Shown: positions 11,848 through 23,439, numbered from the stretch's first letter. The stretch: DNA of 64,000 bases from Amyloporia xantha (GCA_036971615.1 JAYKKR010000013.1:620001-684000), one strand, 5' to 3'. Program-made: numbers and translations. The notes: generated from the letters alone by a model not told the origin.

Positions 11848-12064
11848 CAGAGCCTTCCAAATCGAGGCGACCCTTGACCGAGGCCGTTTGTTTACAAATG
11901 TTTTGTGCCAGCCGTCGTAGGGAGGTGAGGGGAATTAAGATTGTGGAGTTTGAATATTCACGTGATTATCACATGACTATACACGTGACTCTACTTAGGA
12001 TATAGTACAGAGTACCGCCTTCAGATGGGCCCCCACCTCCCGAAGACGGGTGGGAAGGAACCTG
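11848..12064 (-). repeat. Right terminal inverted repeat of the MITE
   Basis: Inverted partner of 11264-11480, ending in GGAAGGAACCTG just before the second TATCTACAG. Confidence 0.9.
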
Positions 12065-12073
12065 TATCTACAG
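12065..12073 (+). repeat. Right target-site duplication (9 bp)
   Basis: TATCTACAG, identical to 11255-11263. Confidence 0.9.
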
Positions 12074-13476
12074 ACGCAACAAGATGCAGGGGTATGAGAA
12101 ATAAATACTCTATACACTCTGCCATCTCTACTCGCAGTCTCGCACCGGTCCCCTTCTTGTCAAAATTGAGATTTCGCGATTATCTGTCTCTGGTTCTGCA
12201 CTCTACTCCCCCAGCTACAGTGTGTGCTTCAAGTTGTTAATCTTCTCATGAATGGACGCCACAGCCAAGTTGCACGTGAGTCATCCAATGCGCATAGGAC
12301 ACATTGGTGTCCACTCTCGCCATGCCCCATTTGTCGATCCTGCGTTCAAAATTTGAGGTTTCGCCGTCCGACAAGACGGACCACGGCAGCATCAGGCAGA
12401 CAGCCCAGGTGGAACTTCGAAGAGAGGCAGGGCTGCAGGTAGTGCTGAGTGCTGAACTTGTGCGTCGACGGCAATGGCTTGCAGTAGGCATGTGACATTG
12501 TTGAAATCTACAAACAATGCCAAATAGACCTGTTCCGTCACACCGTCTTCACCGTCCACTCTCTTGACCGCACACACTCTCTCTCAGACGACCGCGGACA
12601 CACGAACGTAAGTTCTGCATACTGTTGTCTCCGAAAAGGTAGCTCTCATACTCTGTCCTTTCTGAGTCCCTCCATCTACATGCTGTCACTTCTCTGGCCA
12701 TTGTGTGCTGCTCGCCATGTCAGTGCTGTGCTTGCTTCTCGATGATACATCACGGCGGCTCTGGTCTATGTGTGCTATTCAAGGTCCTTGCCACTGTACT
12801 CGTTCCATTCTGTTATCTGCTTTTATCTCCCTACTGACTCTTTGCACAGGATTTATTGCTATTGTCAGCACTGTCCTTCTGGTATGTAAAGCCTTACTTG
12901 GCCCACCTCCATCTCACCTTACTTTCTACATCCACATACAGCTTTCTGGATGTTTATAGTCCATTCTGCTGAAATCTCCTTTGTATTTGTATTTCTCATG
13001 TGAGTACCTCTTTCTCTGTCTTTGCTTATATTGTATCACTTATTTTGGGTTATCATCTCTTATATATGTGCAGGAGGATCAGACATAGAAATTCCAGTGA
13101 GTACAATGTCAGTTAATATTGTCTTCTCTTACTAGTACATGACTGATCAAAATCATGTTCATATTTCTACAGGACTTGTTACCTGTCTTATTTTATATTT
13201 TGGTAGGAATGATATGGTAGTTTACTATCTGTATTCCTTATTTTGGCTATGATTCTGTAATACTCTCATGTGTTAGTACTGTAGTCTCATCAATATATCT
13301 TTATGTCTCAAAACAAATGTGTGAAATATGTGTCTATTTCAATTTTACTGGTCCAATAACAGTGTACTACTTGTCCTATATCCCAACTATTCCATCTAAT
13401 TAGAAGTGGAACTATCCTAATGAGGTCTAATCCACTATTCCTGATAATTAGCAATAATTAGCAATAAATAGGCATT
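12074..13476. other. AT-rich DNA between the MITE and the right inverted repeat
   Basis: No gene is supported. Open frames at 12246-12960 lack recognisable motifs, and the part beyond 13000 is strongly T-rich. It may belong to an older element bounded by the 26-bp repeats. Confidence 0.4.
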
Positions 13477-13502
13477 ATTAGCCCGGGAGGTTTTTCCTGA
13501 TG
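13477..13502 (-). repeat. 26-bp inverted repeat, right copy
   Basis: Exact reverse complement of 11097-11122. Confidence 0.6.
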
Positions 13503-13555
13503 CTGTTTCATCGTCTTGATCCTCACCTTGGACTTGCTTCAACTGGTAGGACTTC

Positions 13556-14068
13556 CTAGTCGCCCTTCGTTTTTATGATCACAATCTCGGTGTCTAAGTT
13601 CCGAGTCAGTGGACAAATCAGATAGTTGACATTAGCTTGCGGCACACAAATCTCAACGAAGGCACGCTGACTGGGCTTTAGGTGTTTCGATGCTATAGCT
13701 TTCTTCAGTGTCAGTCCAACTGATTCAGCTTTCCTGTGCATGCTTGCGAAGCCGTGGTGGGCGCTCTGCCTTTTAGTACGTTCCACAGTCGACATGTTCA
13801 GGTCATCCATCATCATGAGACAAAAGTGGCAAGAGTTGTCTGCTTTGAAAGTGGGCCACTGAACACAGACGCCACAGCACTCAACGTGTTTGATGCAGAG
13901 GCCAACGTCTCATTGGCATGCGTGTCTGCTGTCTTGTGCGACGCATTGTGGAGAACGTCACGGTCAGGAGCGCGGTGGTGGGTTAGGGGTCAAATCATCA
14001 AACAGCTCCTGCACTCGATGACCGCTATTGGTCTCGCCGCAGCTGTACTCACCAAGCGTGATCATTAA
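13556..14068 (-). CDS. Unrecognised multi-frame coding segment
   Basis: On the minus strand three open pieces in different frames have protein-like composition. One reads ETNSGHRVQELFDDLTPNP (about 14030), one reads RDVLHNASHKTADTHANETL (about 13950-13810), and the last is an 86-codon frame at 13816-13556 containing KAIASKHLKPSQRAFVEIC. The change of composition from the AT-rich island on its left is sharp. It could be the end of a spliced gene or a decayed gene copy. I know no family it belongs to, and I could not find splice sites that join all three pieces, so confidence is low. Confidence 0.25.
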
Positions 14069-15299
14069 CGAGTAGATACCGGTACCTGTAAGCGGGATCG
14101 ACCAAACTGGGCGGCGGGAGGGCAGGAGCATTCACTTGAAGGAAGCAGATTGTTCGGCCGAAGGGATTCGGCAAAAGCCGGTGCAACGGAGTTATTACAT
14201 AAGGCTGTCTGCAGTTCCATCGCATTCATAACCGATTGCTAGCGCATATCGGAACAAAAGCATGGGTGTGCTCCGGATTTGCTCTGCAATACATTCAAAT
14301 GAGTGTCGAATCCACTGGCAGGTAGTTGACGGACATACTACGCTCATCATTCACTGCGGACAAATAAAGGGACATCGCTTGACGAGACATCACTCTCACT
14401 CTCAGCGCAATGTTCTGAATTGCAGGGCATGAGAATATCGTTACGGGTGGGCATAGGACAGCTTCGCGCCTCCATCGCTAGAACTTGGAGTCCCTTTTGC
14501 AGAAAATTCAGTATTGTGCAAGATATGATTGTGCAAGGTACAATGACAGAGAGATGTAGTTTTAAACTGGTAGAGACCTGAGTCTGCTCTCGCGCCGAAT
14601 TAGTATGATCTTGAACTGCCCCATTCAAACAGGCAGTATTCGATTGGAAGACACGAAGAGACTTTCCAAATGCTGATAACTTCCGTCGCGTGCACGTCCC
14701 TAGAACCTGACAGGATATGACGCATCATAATTTGGAAGCAGAAAAGAGGACACGAGTACTAACCAACAGAGTTAATGTAGGGCCCAAACCATATAACATG
14801 ACATCCACATGGGCTACACGTCCTCATATTGTACCTATGCTTCCTCAGCACTGACGTTCGAAACGACAGCAGCGCTTAAAGTAAGAGCTCCGCCCTTCGT
14901 TAATGATCACGAGCGAGCGGGATGTAGAGCCCTAGAAATTACCGAAAAGCACGACTCTTACCTGAGGCACGTCACCTGCAGGTGCCCGCGGCGTACTTGT
15001 TGCTTACTCCAGGTGTACCGTCACGGATAGTCTTTCCGGAAGTTGTAAAAACACGCAGTCCCTCCAGAGCGAGACCAGGGTTGACCATTGCCACTCACCA
15101 AAGATCTGGTCCTCTTCCACGCATAGAAAGTCGATCCAACACCGATGAAACCGGACAGGTTATATTCAGGACATATTCACCGCTTGAGATCAGATGTGAA
15201 GTATACTACCATGCAGAGCACCACCGAGCCTTGCACTAATGATGGTGCGCATGGACTCACATATCAGAGCTCCCAGTGTCTGCCAAATGTCTAAGACAG
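14069..15299. other. Intergenic, nothing recognised
   Basis: About 1.2 kb with scattered short open frames and no motif I can name. The right end should contain the 3' untranslated region of the membrane protein gene. Confidence 0.4.
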
Positions 15300-16497
15300 T
15301 TACACCCTATCCCCCTCCAATCCGTCTTCTCCAGTCTCCAGGTCGTTTCCGATTTTGTACGCCTGTGAATCTGCAGTCGTCGATGTCATGGTAGTGCCAG
15401 TGGTCGTGAACCACAGCGTCGTCAACTTGACCGTGTTGGCCACCGGAAGAGACGAAGGCTCCACGGCCGTCTTCTCCGTCCACGCGCGTCCGGTAGCGAC
15501 ACGAAATATGATGAGCAGCGTGGAGATTGTCTGATTCGTGAGCTGCAGACTGCATATATAGCGGCGAAAATCACAGGCACACACCTGCACTTGGCTGACA
15601 GTCTGGAGGAACACACTCCCAAGGGCGTTGCCCAGCCCGAATGGCACCAGGAATAAGAGGGCAAACACCGAGTACAGCGAAGCGGACTCAATTAGCATGG
15701 CCGCTATATTCGTGTAGCAGGCCGAGTGACTCGACCCGAGGGTCTTGGCTATCCAGAAACGGTAGTAGAACAGTCGGCCAACGATCAAGAATGTAACAAT
15801 GATGTTGAGTGCGAGCGACATGACATAGTACGATAACATGATGTTAAGGTCCTCAAAGGGCGTTGAGCGTGATGTCTGCACCAATGCTGTGATGCCTAGG
15901 CCTGTGTCTCTAATGAGCATGTCCTGAGATGGGGGAGGCGGGGCCGCTACACGCACCAATTGATGCGCACAGCATGAGACAAGGTACCATAATGAGCACT
16001 GTACGCCAAGCTTTCGCGCACGCCCGATATATCAGCATGAACCGCCTGACCTAAGAAAATAAAAATGGTCAAGGGGAGGAAATATACATGATCAGAGGAT
16101 GATGTACGAGAAAAATGTCCATGAGCCAGTTACCGACTACAAAGCAAGTAATCGAAATCTCGTTGGGTGTTATCGAGAACATTGCTTCTTCGAACGTGCC
16201 GGGGCCCCCTGGGAAGTTGCGATCCCGGACGAACGCTATTTGCGTAAACACGGCCTGCGCAACCATGAAGGTAGTTCCAAGAGAGAAAATAACAGAAATA
16301 AATGATAGGAGTGCGAGCTGTCCCTTGTAGTTGGTCCGATTGATCTGTCGCATGAGAATGCTGAAACACATGACAAAAAGTGTGACTTCAACGCCATAGG
16401 CTACGCAGCTGAGTAGTTCTCCCTGCAGCCATGTCTCGTCATTATAAATCTGGGCGGCCGTCTCATCGGGTGCGTATGGGTTAGATGAGTTCGCCAT
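15300..16497 (-). CDS. Seven-helix membrane protein, basidiomycete family
   Basis: A polytopic membrane protein of a family that is common in Agaricomycetes and uncharacterised. The start MANSSNPYAPDETA at 16497 is followed by a first helix (LLSCVAYGVEVTLFVMCFSI). Next come QLALLSFISVIFSLGTTFMV, the extracellular-type motif FPGGPGTFEEAMFS, and the helix ending NWLMDIFL. An intron (GTACAT...TTCTTAG) leads to VRRFMLIYRACAKAW, and a second intron starts near 15956 (GTGCGT). The next exon contains MLSYYVMSLALNIIVTFLIV and AAMLIESASLYSVFALLFLV. A short third intron (about 42 nt, GTGTGT...CTGCAG) is followed by LTNQTISTLLIIFRVATGRA, then a cytoplasmic acidic tail. About seven hydrophobic segments can be counted. 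No enzymatic motif is visible. A receptor-like or channel-like role is possible, but nothing in the sequence proves it. Confidence 0.7.
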
Positions 16498-17745
16498 CCC
16501 TGCAAGTGGACGTTAGCTAGAAAATAAATGTGAGAATAATTACTACTCACTGAGCTCGGCTGTATACTACGAGTGATACGCTTGAGCTGGGGGAGATGCA
16601 CTGATGCAAATACAAATAGGTTGTGCATTATATGATAACGACGGGTGAGAAGACGCGGATCGTTTATGACCTGCATCAGCTCCTGGATCACATAGCTGGA
16701 ATACCGGGCCAAATCCAGGAAGATACGGTGAGAAAGCTGTGAAAAGATGTGTGATGGCAGCAACATTGACAGCTCTATCGGAGCTCATCCAGAGCTAGAA
16801 CCGTGCGCACAGCACCGTATCTTCTCAGACACTATTAGAGGGAAGGGCGTGGGTGCAGTTGAGCAAGTCTGCTGAGCCTCCCCAACATGGTGACGAGTGG
16901 CTGTTAGCGCCCCACCGGCTGTGTCCGTGGCGATCGAACAACGATCGACCGCTGATGGCTTTCTTTCGACCATTCTCCTCCATTGCAATATTGAACGCGC
17001 ACGCGCATATTGTGAGCAGTGCCCTTTGCACATCTAGCTGGTCGGAGGACAGTATTTCGTCCCATCTACAGCGGGAGAACGCTTGAAAGAGAACATCAGC
17101 TGGAGTCACCAGCTGGCCTGCATGTAGTCTCGAAGCTTCGACGCACCGAACATCCTCATACTCGGGAGAAGAACGAAACCGCACATATACCGTTAAGGCG
17201 ATATTGGCTGATGTTTCCACTTCAACTCAATCTTCTCTTTATATCGCTTTTGTTTTGGTAACGCATTCCGTTGTATACTTCGTCCGAGTCTGACTCGCCA
17301 TGACACAAAGAATATAGATCTTGCCTTATCGAAACACGGATACTTCAAATCACGAATTCAACGGTCAACAGATGATCATAGTTATAATTGAAGCTTCCCG
17401 ATATGCGTTGCAATGTACATGGCAACGAGAGGGCGATTTATGCAATGTTATTCTCACGGAAAGAGCCTCATGAAGTATTCCGGTGGGTTTCCATATCATC
17501 CACTGGCATATGAATTTTGAGGCAGGGTGGACCCGTTTACTCCTTCTACCCGCTCATCGGATGCTAGATTTACAATGAGTTATAGGACTTGTGTCCAAAG
17601 CTCCCCTCAAACGCCATCTCTTTTGACTAGAACGAGTCGAAGCCACTCCCAGCGCTGATTTGATCCGGCCACGATCTTCCATCCAGGATCCAGGATCTCC
17701 GCGAGAGGTTCACGGAGATTATGTCATCCTGAAGTTCTTCGGGCT
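16498..17745. other. Intergenic, nothing recognised
   Basis: Upstream of the membrane protein gene. Open frames on both strands at 16567-17220 show no family motif. The part 17250-17700 has no frame of note. Confidence 0.35.
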
Positions 17746-18579
17746 ATGATAACAGCATCACAGCAACCTTCTCTTCATCCGTTCTCTGTGCTGCTGTTCG
17801 CGGTCATGCATCACGGCGATCAAATGGAATACCTAGCGATAACCAGCGTCATACTGATTAAGTATGTACTATCACTGCCGTTCAGCAAACCCCCTTCGAC
17901 GCCCATCATGTTGCTTACCCACTATTACTCAGTACTTTATCATAGCCAAGCCCCTCTTTACTCTGATGATTTTTTGTCTTCGTGGGCGACCGTTGCCCAT
18001 CTATCATATATGGTTCTCTATGTTCGGAATTTCGTCATCTTCTGCGAAGGCTTGAATTCTCTTCTCAAAGTTCCATTTCTCATGCCAGATGAGATTATTT
18101 GACATTTGAGCCACCTTCGGTCGTTCACTTCATCATACAGGACTTCGATGCTCTTTCTCCTTTTGTTGGAACGTTTGCCTTTGGTTTGTTACCCAGCTGC
18201 AGCTCGAGGACCAAGAAGACATCCAGGTGTTGGCCTCTGTCGGCGAATATTCATTTCAACTTTTCAAGTTACCGCCTACTACTCTCACATTTCTCCGTTT
18301 GCATTTCGAAGATGGATACCTCATTTTACTGTTCATCAGACTATCCCGATACCCGGAATCACAGGAGATCACAGGCGTTGACTGGTGAGTCATCCAGCTT
18401 TGCCTGGAGCATCTTTCGAGACTGTCAAGCAACTGTTTCCTCACGACACAGCGGTATTAATCATATCAGCGCGTAAGACTCAGGTCATGGCGGTGACGGA
18501 ACTTCGATCTCTGTATGTCCCTCACATGTGTTCGTGGATTATAGACCCTGATCGCCGACGCGTAGCATGTGCCGCCTAA
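17746..18579 (+). CDS. Possible unrecognised or decayed gene
   Basis: Several plus-strand frames in a row look protein-like. A 118-codon frame from 17746 contains SDDFLSSWATVAHLSYMVLY. A second segment near 18200-18380 reads LEDQEDIQVLASVGEYSF and later LTFLRLHFEDGYLILLF. A third at 18385-18579 reads PHDTAVLIISARKTQVMAV and ends in a stop. They sit in different frames and could be exons or a decayed gene. I could not find one set of introns that joins them, and I recognise no domain. Confidence 0.25.
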
Positions 18580-19083
18580 CATAAGGACTACAAGAGCGTG
18601 ACTTCAGCGTTGCCCTGACTGGAAGAGTTTGCGATAAAGGGTACTTGGAATAAAGCATCGCCACTTGTTCCTGCTGTATCCAACCTCATCTATCACTGGT
18701 GGGCCGGAAGAGGCTGCGCCTATTCTTGTTGACCTGGTGTCCGACCTGTGCGGCATAAATATCACCCATGACACTAAGAGCAAAGCAAAATGGAACCAAG
18801 TCAAGTAAGAGTCTCCCAATGTAGAGCATTGATCTGCACGTAATGTTTCTCGGAGTGAAGAGTATGTTATGACGTTACGTTTCCCATGGCGAATACCTGT
18901 GAATATTTGATGATACGAGCTCATGCACTTAGACTCATGTCTTGTTCATGGCACAGATAGATTTCCAGACACCGTCGCTGAGCGACACCTAGCAGGATTC
19001 GCTATACCTGTATATGCAATATTTATATCCGTCCTTAAATAAATCGGACCTTCATCTATATCACCTATAAGGATCTGTGTTTT

Positions 19084-19425
19084 GTGGTCGTGCACTCTGA
19101 TAGTCTGATGAAGGCATTGGCATGCATTCATCACCGGCGGTCCGTGTTCTTAGCATACATATGTATCCATCTTGAACAACGCGACTTGATTCGAGCTTTC
19201 AGTTGCATCGGTTCGGACAAGACGGCGACCGCTGCAATTTTCTTCGAGTCCAATATCATGCTGTCTCCCAAGTACCCACTGGGTTCCATGATCATTTCCA
19301 CTGATTCTCTATCGCTCAGCCTTGCGAAACTGTATGGGATAAATGCTGAATACTTGGATTTCGAGCATGTTCGGGGCGCTGCGGAACACGTCAAGGCCAC
19401 GTCGAATACCTTCCAGTCGCAGTAA
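19084..19425 (+). CDS. Unrecognised open frame, possible exon
   Basis: A 113-codon plus-strand frame containing SMIISTDSLSLSLAKLYG and AEYLDFEHVRGAAEHV and ending in a stop 105 bases before the SARAF start codon. It has protein-like composition but no motif I can name. It could be the last exon of the unresolved gene to its left. A minus-strand frame overlaps it and is no better supported. Confidence 0.2.
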   Translation: MVVHSDSLMKALACIHHRRSVFLAYICIHLEQRDLIRAFSCIGSDKTATAAIFFESNIMLSPKYPLGSMIISTDSLSLSLAKLYGINAEYLDFEHVRGAAEHVKATSNTFQSQ

Positions 19426-19529
19426 AGGTGACCCTCATGTCCTGAATGCCAATTTCAGGCCTCGCACGTTTCTGAGCTCCCCAAATTTAAATACATCTCA
19501 GACTGCTGCTTGTGACCCACTTTGCTCTC

Positions 19530-20620
19530 ATGTCGAAGATCGCACTTTCTCGTATACCTTCTCAAATCTTCTACAAGGATGCTCTAACGCTCTCACGAAG
19601 AGGGCAGCCTATTCCGCAGCTTGTATGCGTTGGGACGCCTTGTGATTTGTACCAGCCAGAAGTTGTCCGGTGTACGAACATTGGTGGGGCGGGAACAGAT
19701 GTTGACTGGAAGGTGAGTACAAGTCATTCAACTTATGAGGGGAACTTCAGGTCTCAGATAACATTTGATATACTAGTGTGAGGCAGATCTTCCAGAGGCT
19801 CTCCGATTCGGGCGAGTTCAGGTCTCCTGCGAAGGGTGGAGTGGTCCAGGCGATTCCCAAGTTCTGAAGGGTATGTGCCAGTGCATGTTGTTCTGAAAGG
19901 CTCTTAGCAGGCAGTTGGTTGGTCTATACGTTCCAGGTTCATGCTCGCTCGAGTATAACCTCGTACAACTACCGGATTCACTTCGCCGACCTGATGAACC
20001 GCTTTTCCGTCCTCGACTCTCGAAGTGGGTCGAAGGTAGGCCCGATCCCTTTCGCATATCTTGGATAGTAGTTAAATAAGTATCCAGATGCATACAACAA
20101 TCCCTCCGCCACCGCCTTCACAATTTTATGGACAGCCTGCATCCTCTTCATACTCTACGGGTTCCTCAAATCTTGCTGGACTGGCCGTACAGGTACGGCG
20201 AACTCTGCCCGACCACGGCCACGACCACCTGGCTCCGGCTCCGGCCCCGGATGGTTCTCAGGCTTCAGCGACCATCGGCCAAACGACAATGCAGATCCTC
20301 CACCACCGTACAGCAAATATCCCAATACCGCTTCGGCGAATGCCCAGGGCGAAGGCTGGCGTCCAGGCTTCTGGACGGGCACCGCTCTGGGCGGGTTAGG
20401 CACGTATCTTCTCAATCGCAACCAGCGAGAGCGTGTACAGCCCACGGCAACGGCATATGACTGGGAGCAGGATCGAGCATTCCAACCAACAAGCGGATTC
20501 TACTCTACAAGAGGATCGGGCTCTAGATCGAGGTTCACCTCCGATGACAGGGGAGAAGGTCCATCGAATTCAGGCCCCATGCGTCGAAGTGCCGGACTCG
20601 GAGGATCCAACGTGAGATGA
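19530..20620 (+). CDS. SARAF-like (DUF1183) ER membrane protein
   Basis: SARAF is an ER membrane protein that limits store-operated calcium entry in animals; fungal members are known only by homology. Exons 19530-19712, 19777-19870, 19937-20035 and 20088-20620 all join in frame, giving 302 residues. Family landmarks are IPQLVCVGTPC, the paired-cysteine luminal block DWKCEADLP...VQVSCEGWSGPGD, GSCSLEYNLVQLPDSLR, one transmembrane helix (TAFTILWTACILFILYGFL), a Pro/Gly-rich cytosolic stretch and the C-terminal GWRPGFWTGTALGGLGTYLL. The proposed ATG gives MSKIALSRIPSQIFYKDAL, which is a weak signal peptide. The frame is open upstream with LLLVTHFAL, so a first exon with the true signal sequence may be missing. 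It ends 106 bases before the stop of the convergent RIX7 gene. Confidence 0.85.
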
Positions 20621-20725
20621 TTGGTACGCATCTCCAATTTATCTGCTCGGTATCGCCAACCACCATTGTACATCAGCTTCGTTCTACTTAGACCAGAAAT
20701 GCCACTTATACTGTCGCTAAGAACC

Positions 20726-23376
20726 CTAAGTATTGTAGATTATACATGTTGTATTAGGCATGTAATGTGTATTTACTTTTCCGTCCACACGCTTTTCTTC
20801 CTCCTCTCTATCCACCCTCACAGGCAGACCAGATAGTTTCGACCGTAATGATTGGTACTTGCGTCTCTGTGCAGCCGAGACGCTGGGTTGTACCTTCTCC
20901 AACGCCCTCAAGAAGTCATCCACCCGGACTTGGACGTGCATATCGGGCTTCTCATTCGCGCCGACCATATCACCGTCCACCGCATCCAGCGCGCCTAAAG
21001 TCCGCTTGAGGGCCATGACGCCCGCCTCTCTGACAAGCGCAGCAAGGTCTGCTCCACTATAGCCGTCGCACCTATCCCTCGCCATCGCCTCCACGGCAGA
21101 TCTTGCTTCTGCTGCTGCTTCGTCAGTGTCTCCGAGGGGCACCTTGCGTGTCATCGTGCGCACAATCTCTGCTCGCTCATCTGGCGACGGGAGATCGACA
21201 TACAACAATTTGTCGAGCCGGCCTGGACGGCACATCGCCGGGTCGATAATATCAGGTCGGTTTGTGGCGGCAATCACATAGACGCTCTTGCGAGCGTCGA
21301 GTCCATCCAATTCTGTCAGTAGCGTGTTCACCACCCGAGCAGATGATTCGGACTGTGTACCCAACTGCATGAGTTAAATTCATATTGGTCAAGGCGCGAT
21401 ACTGACCAGGCTGTCATCACGACGCGGAACCAGAGCGTCTAGCTCATCGAAGAAGATCACGCAAGGTGCAGAAGCTCGCGCGCGCGAGAATACCTGCCTA
21501 ACTGCCCTTTCGCTCTCACCGACGTACTGCATCGAAAACTAAATTTAGAATCTAAACACCCTTCCAGATAATTGAAGATGCGAACCTTGTTCAATAGCTC
21601 TGGGCCCTTGACACTGATGAAGTTTGCCCGAGACTCGTTGGCTACAGCTTTCGCTAGCAACGTCTTGCCACACCCGGGAGGGCCCCACATCAGCACCCCA
21701 CACGCCGCTTCAATCCCAACGGCGCTGAAGAGCTCAGGTCTCCGTATTGGCTGGACGATAGCCATGTGCAACTCCTCCCTCGTCCCGTGAAGCGCGCCGA
21801 CGTCCGCCCAAGTCACGTCCGGGACGGTCGCGAAACCTTCACGCTTGGATGACGGCTGCACCTGCTTCAACGCGAGGTGGAAGTCCGCGGCGGTGATGCA
21901 GAGCGGAGCGAGCTGCGCTTCTGTCAGCGGATCGGGGTGTGCGCGTAAGAAGTGCATGATCGAGCTTGCAGCAGGATGCGTTGAGATGTCAAATGTGGAG
22001 AATGGGACAGGCTTTGCCGAATTTTGAAGCGTCTGCTGTTCATCAGCTGGTTGAGGTGGATCGACGGCCATCGAAGTATCTGAGTCAGAGCTGTCGGGTA
22101 GGACAAGCGTCCCATCAGATATTTGCTGAAATATTCGTTTGACGGCAATGATACCCGCTGCGCCTGTCAAAGCAGTCAAGTCGGCGCCGACGTAACCTGG
22201 TGTCGCCTTCGCAAGCGCTCCATAGTCAAACTCTCCTTCTATTCGTAACTTTGAGCAGAGAACCCGCAGAATCCTGGTCGATGACAGTTTACTAAAGAGC
22301 AGATGATATGAGAAAACGCGCATACTGTGCTCGAGCCTCGTCATCTGGAACCCCCATGCTGATCTCGTGGTCAAACCGGCCAGCACGACGCAATGCTGCA
22401 TCTAGTGAGTCAGGACGATTCGTTGCCCCGATCACAATTATAGGCTTGTTATCAGTCTTGTCCCATGACATGTCTGGACCAAATTATGAGTACTGGGGCG
22501 TGAGTGCGGTTCCAAGACTTACCATCCATGCAAGTAAGAAATTGAGCGACTATCCGTCTTTCCATTTCTCTCTGTGCGCTCTCGCGCTTGGGAGTGATAG
22601 CATCGATTTCGTCAATGAAGAGAAGACATGGCGCAACTCGCTGAAGCAGAATAAGAGTGTGAACTTATAGGAGTTCAGCATTTTGAGCTCACCTTGGCTT
22701 CCTCGAACGTGTCCCGAAGTGTCTTTTCAGACTCACCAGACATACCCGACACTACAGAAGGCGCAGATATACTTATAAACGGAACGCCCAATTCCTGTGA
22801 ATAGCTATAAGAAAGAAAACGAGCATAAACCAGAAAAATACACACCCCAGCAATAGCATGCGCCAGTAAAGTCTTTCCACAGCCGGGAGGTCCATGCAAT
22901 AACACACCACGCGGCGGCTGTACACCCGTATGGATGTATATCTCAGGATGGCATAGCGGCATCGCGACAAGCTCAAGCATCTTCTCTATGCACGCATCCA
23001 CACCTCCGAGATCTGAGAGTCGCGTCGAAGGAGGTGTATAATCTTTAGCGACGCTGCCGGAGGGATTCGACAACTTGACCCTCTTATTACTCTCCTCGCC
23101 AACTTGTCGCGAAGAGCGGCCTCGTCGCTTGCCATTCACCACCACTGATCGGCCTTCGGGGGCGGCGGGCGGCGCTTCTGAGTCTACAGATTGCGGATCC
23201 AGAGTCGGAGCCTCCAGTCCTTGGATGTCAATTGCAGGAGTCAAATCCACGCCATTTGCTGCAGGGGTCGGACCAGGCGTGGGTGGGGTGGCTGAAGGAG
23301 GTGCATTCAAATTAATCTTGGTACGACGGTGGGTCGACCAGAGACCTTGCATCGACTTATTCAGAGCATTCGAGCC
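20726..23376 (-). CDS. RIX7: RIX7/NVL-type AAA ATPase for 60S ribosome biogenesis
   Basis: A nuclear double-AAA ATPase that strips assembly factors from pre-60S particles. Seven exons join in frame: about 23376-22846, 22794-22693, 22640-22523, 22473-22326, 22273-21596, 21526-21417 and 21364-20726. The first AAA module has [17 protein letters not shown] (Walker A), [16 protein letters not shown] (Walker B) and [20 protein letters not shown]. The second has [34 protein letters not shown] and [34 protein letters not shown] and the arginine fingers are intact in both. [20 protein letters not shown] opens the first module. The N-terminal region before it is only about 110 residues, shorter than in yeast or human. 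The first in-frame ATG is at 23352, but the frame opens at 23376 after a splice acceptor. A four-codon upstream exon starting at 23441 is possible and would give a short leader. Confidence 0.92.
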
Positions 23377-23439
23377 CTACCTGAATGCTTGTGAGGAGAG
23401 AATGCATAGATGACAATCTGAAGACGTACAGAGATCTCC

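Larger units (their letters stand above)
11264..12064. mobile_element. Mutator-like miniature element (MULE-type MITE)
   Basis: An 801-bp element bounded by long terminal inverted repeats of about 217 bp: 11264-11480 on the left and 11848-12064 on the right. The arms begin CAGGTTCCTTCCCACCCG and differ at only a handful of positions. Perfect 9-bp duplications (TATCTACAG) flank it. Long terminal repeats plus a 9-bp duplication are the signature of Mutator-like elements. The 370-bp centre has no transposase, so the element is non-autonomous and must have been moved by an enzyme coded elsewhere. The arms contain three near-palindromic E-box-like words (CACGTG, CATGTG, CACGTG). The high arm identity and intact duplication suggest insertion that is recent on a genome time scale. 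Open frames of about 80 codons on opposite strands share the same 50-residue tail only because of the inverted arms; they are not genes. Confidence 0.92.

Noticed and set aside
11323..12005. Two open frames of about 80 codons on opposite strands sharing a 50-residue tail
   Set aside because: The shared tail is produced by the inverted arms of the MITE. There is no start context, domain or splice partner, so they are not a gene pair.
15300..16497. Membrane protein as a pheromone receptor (STE3)
   Set aside because: It has about seven helices but lacks the STE3 motifs, and the FPGGP...EEAMF block belongs to a different basidiomycete family.
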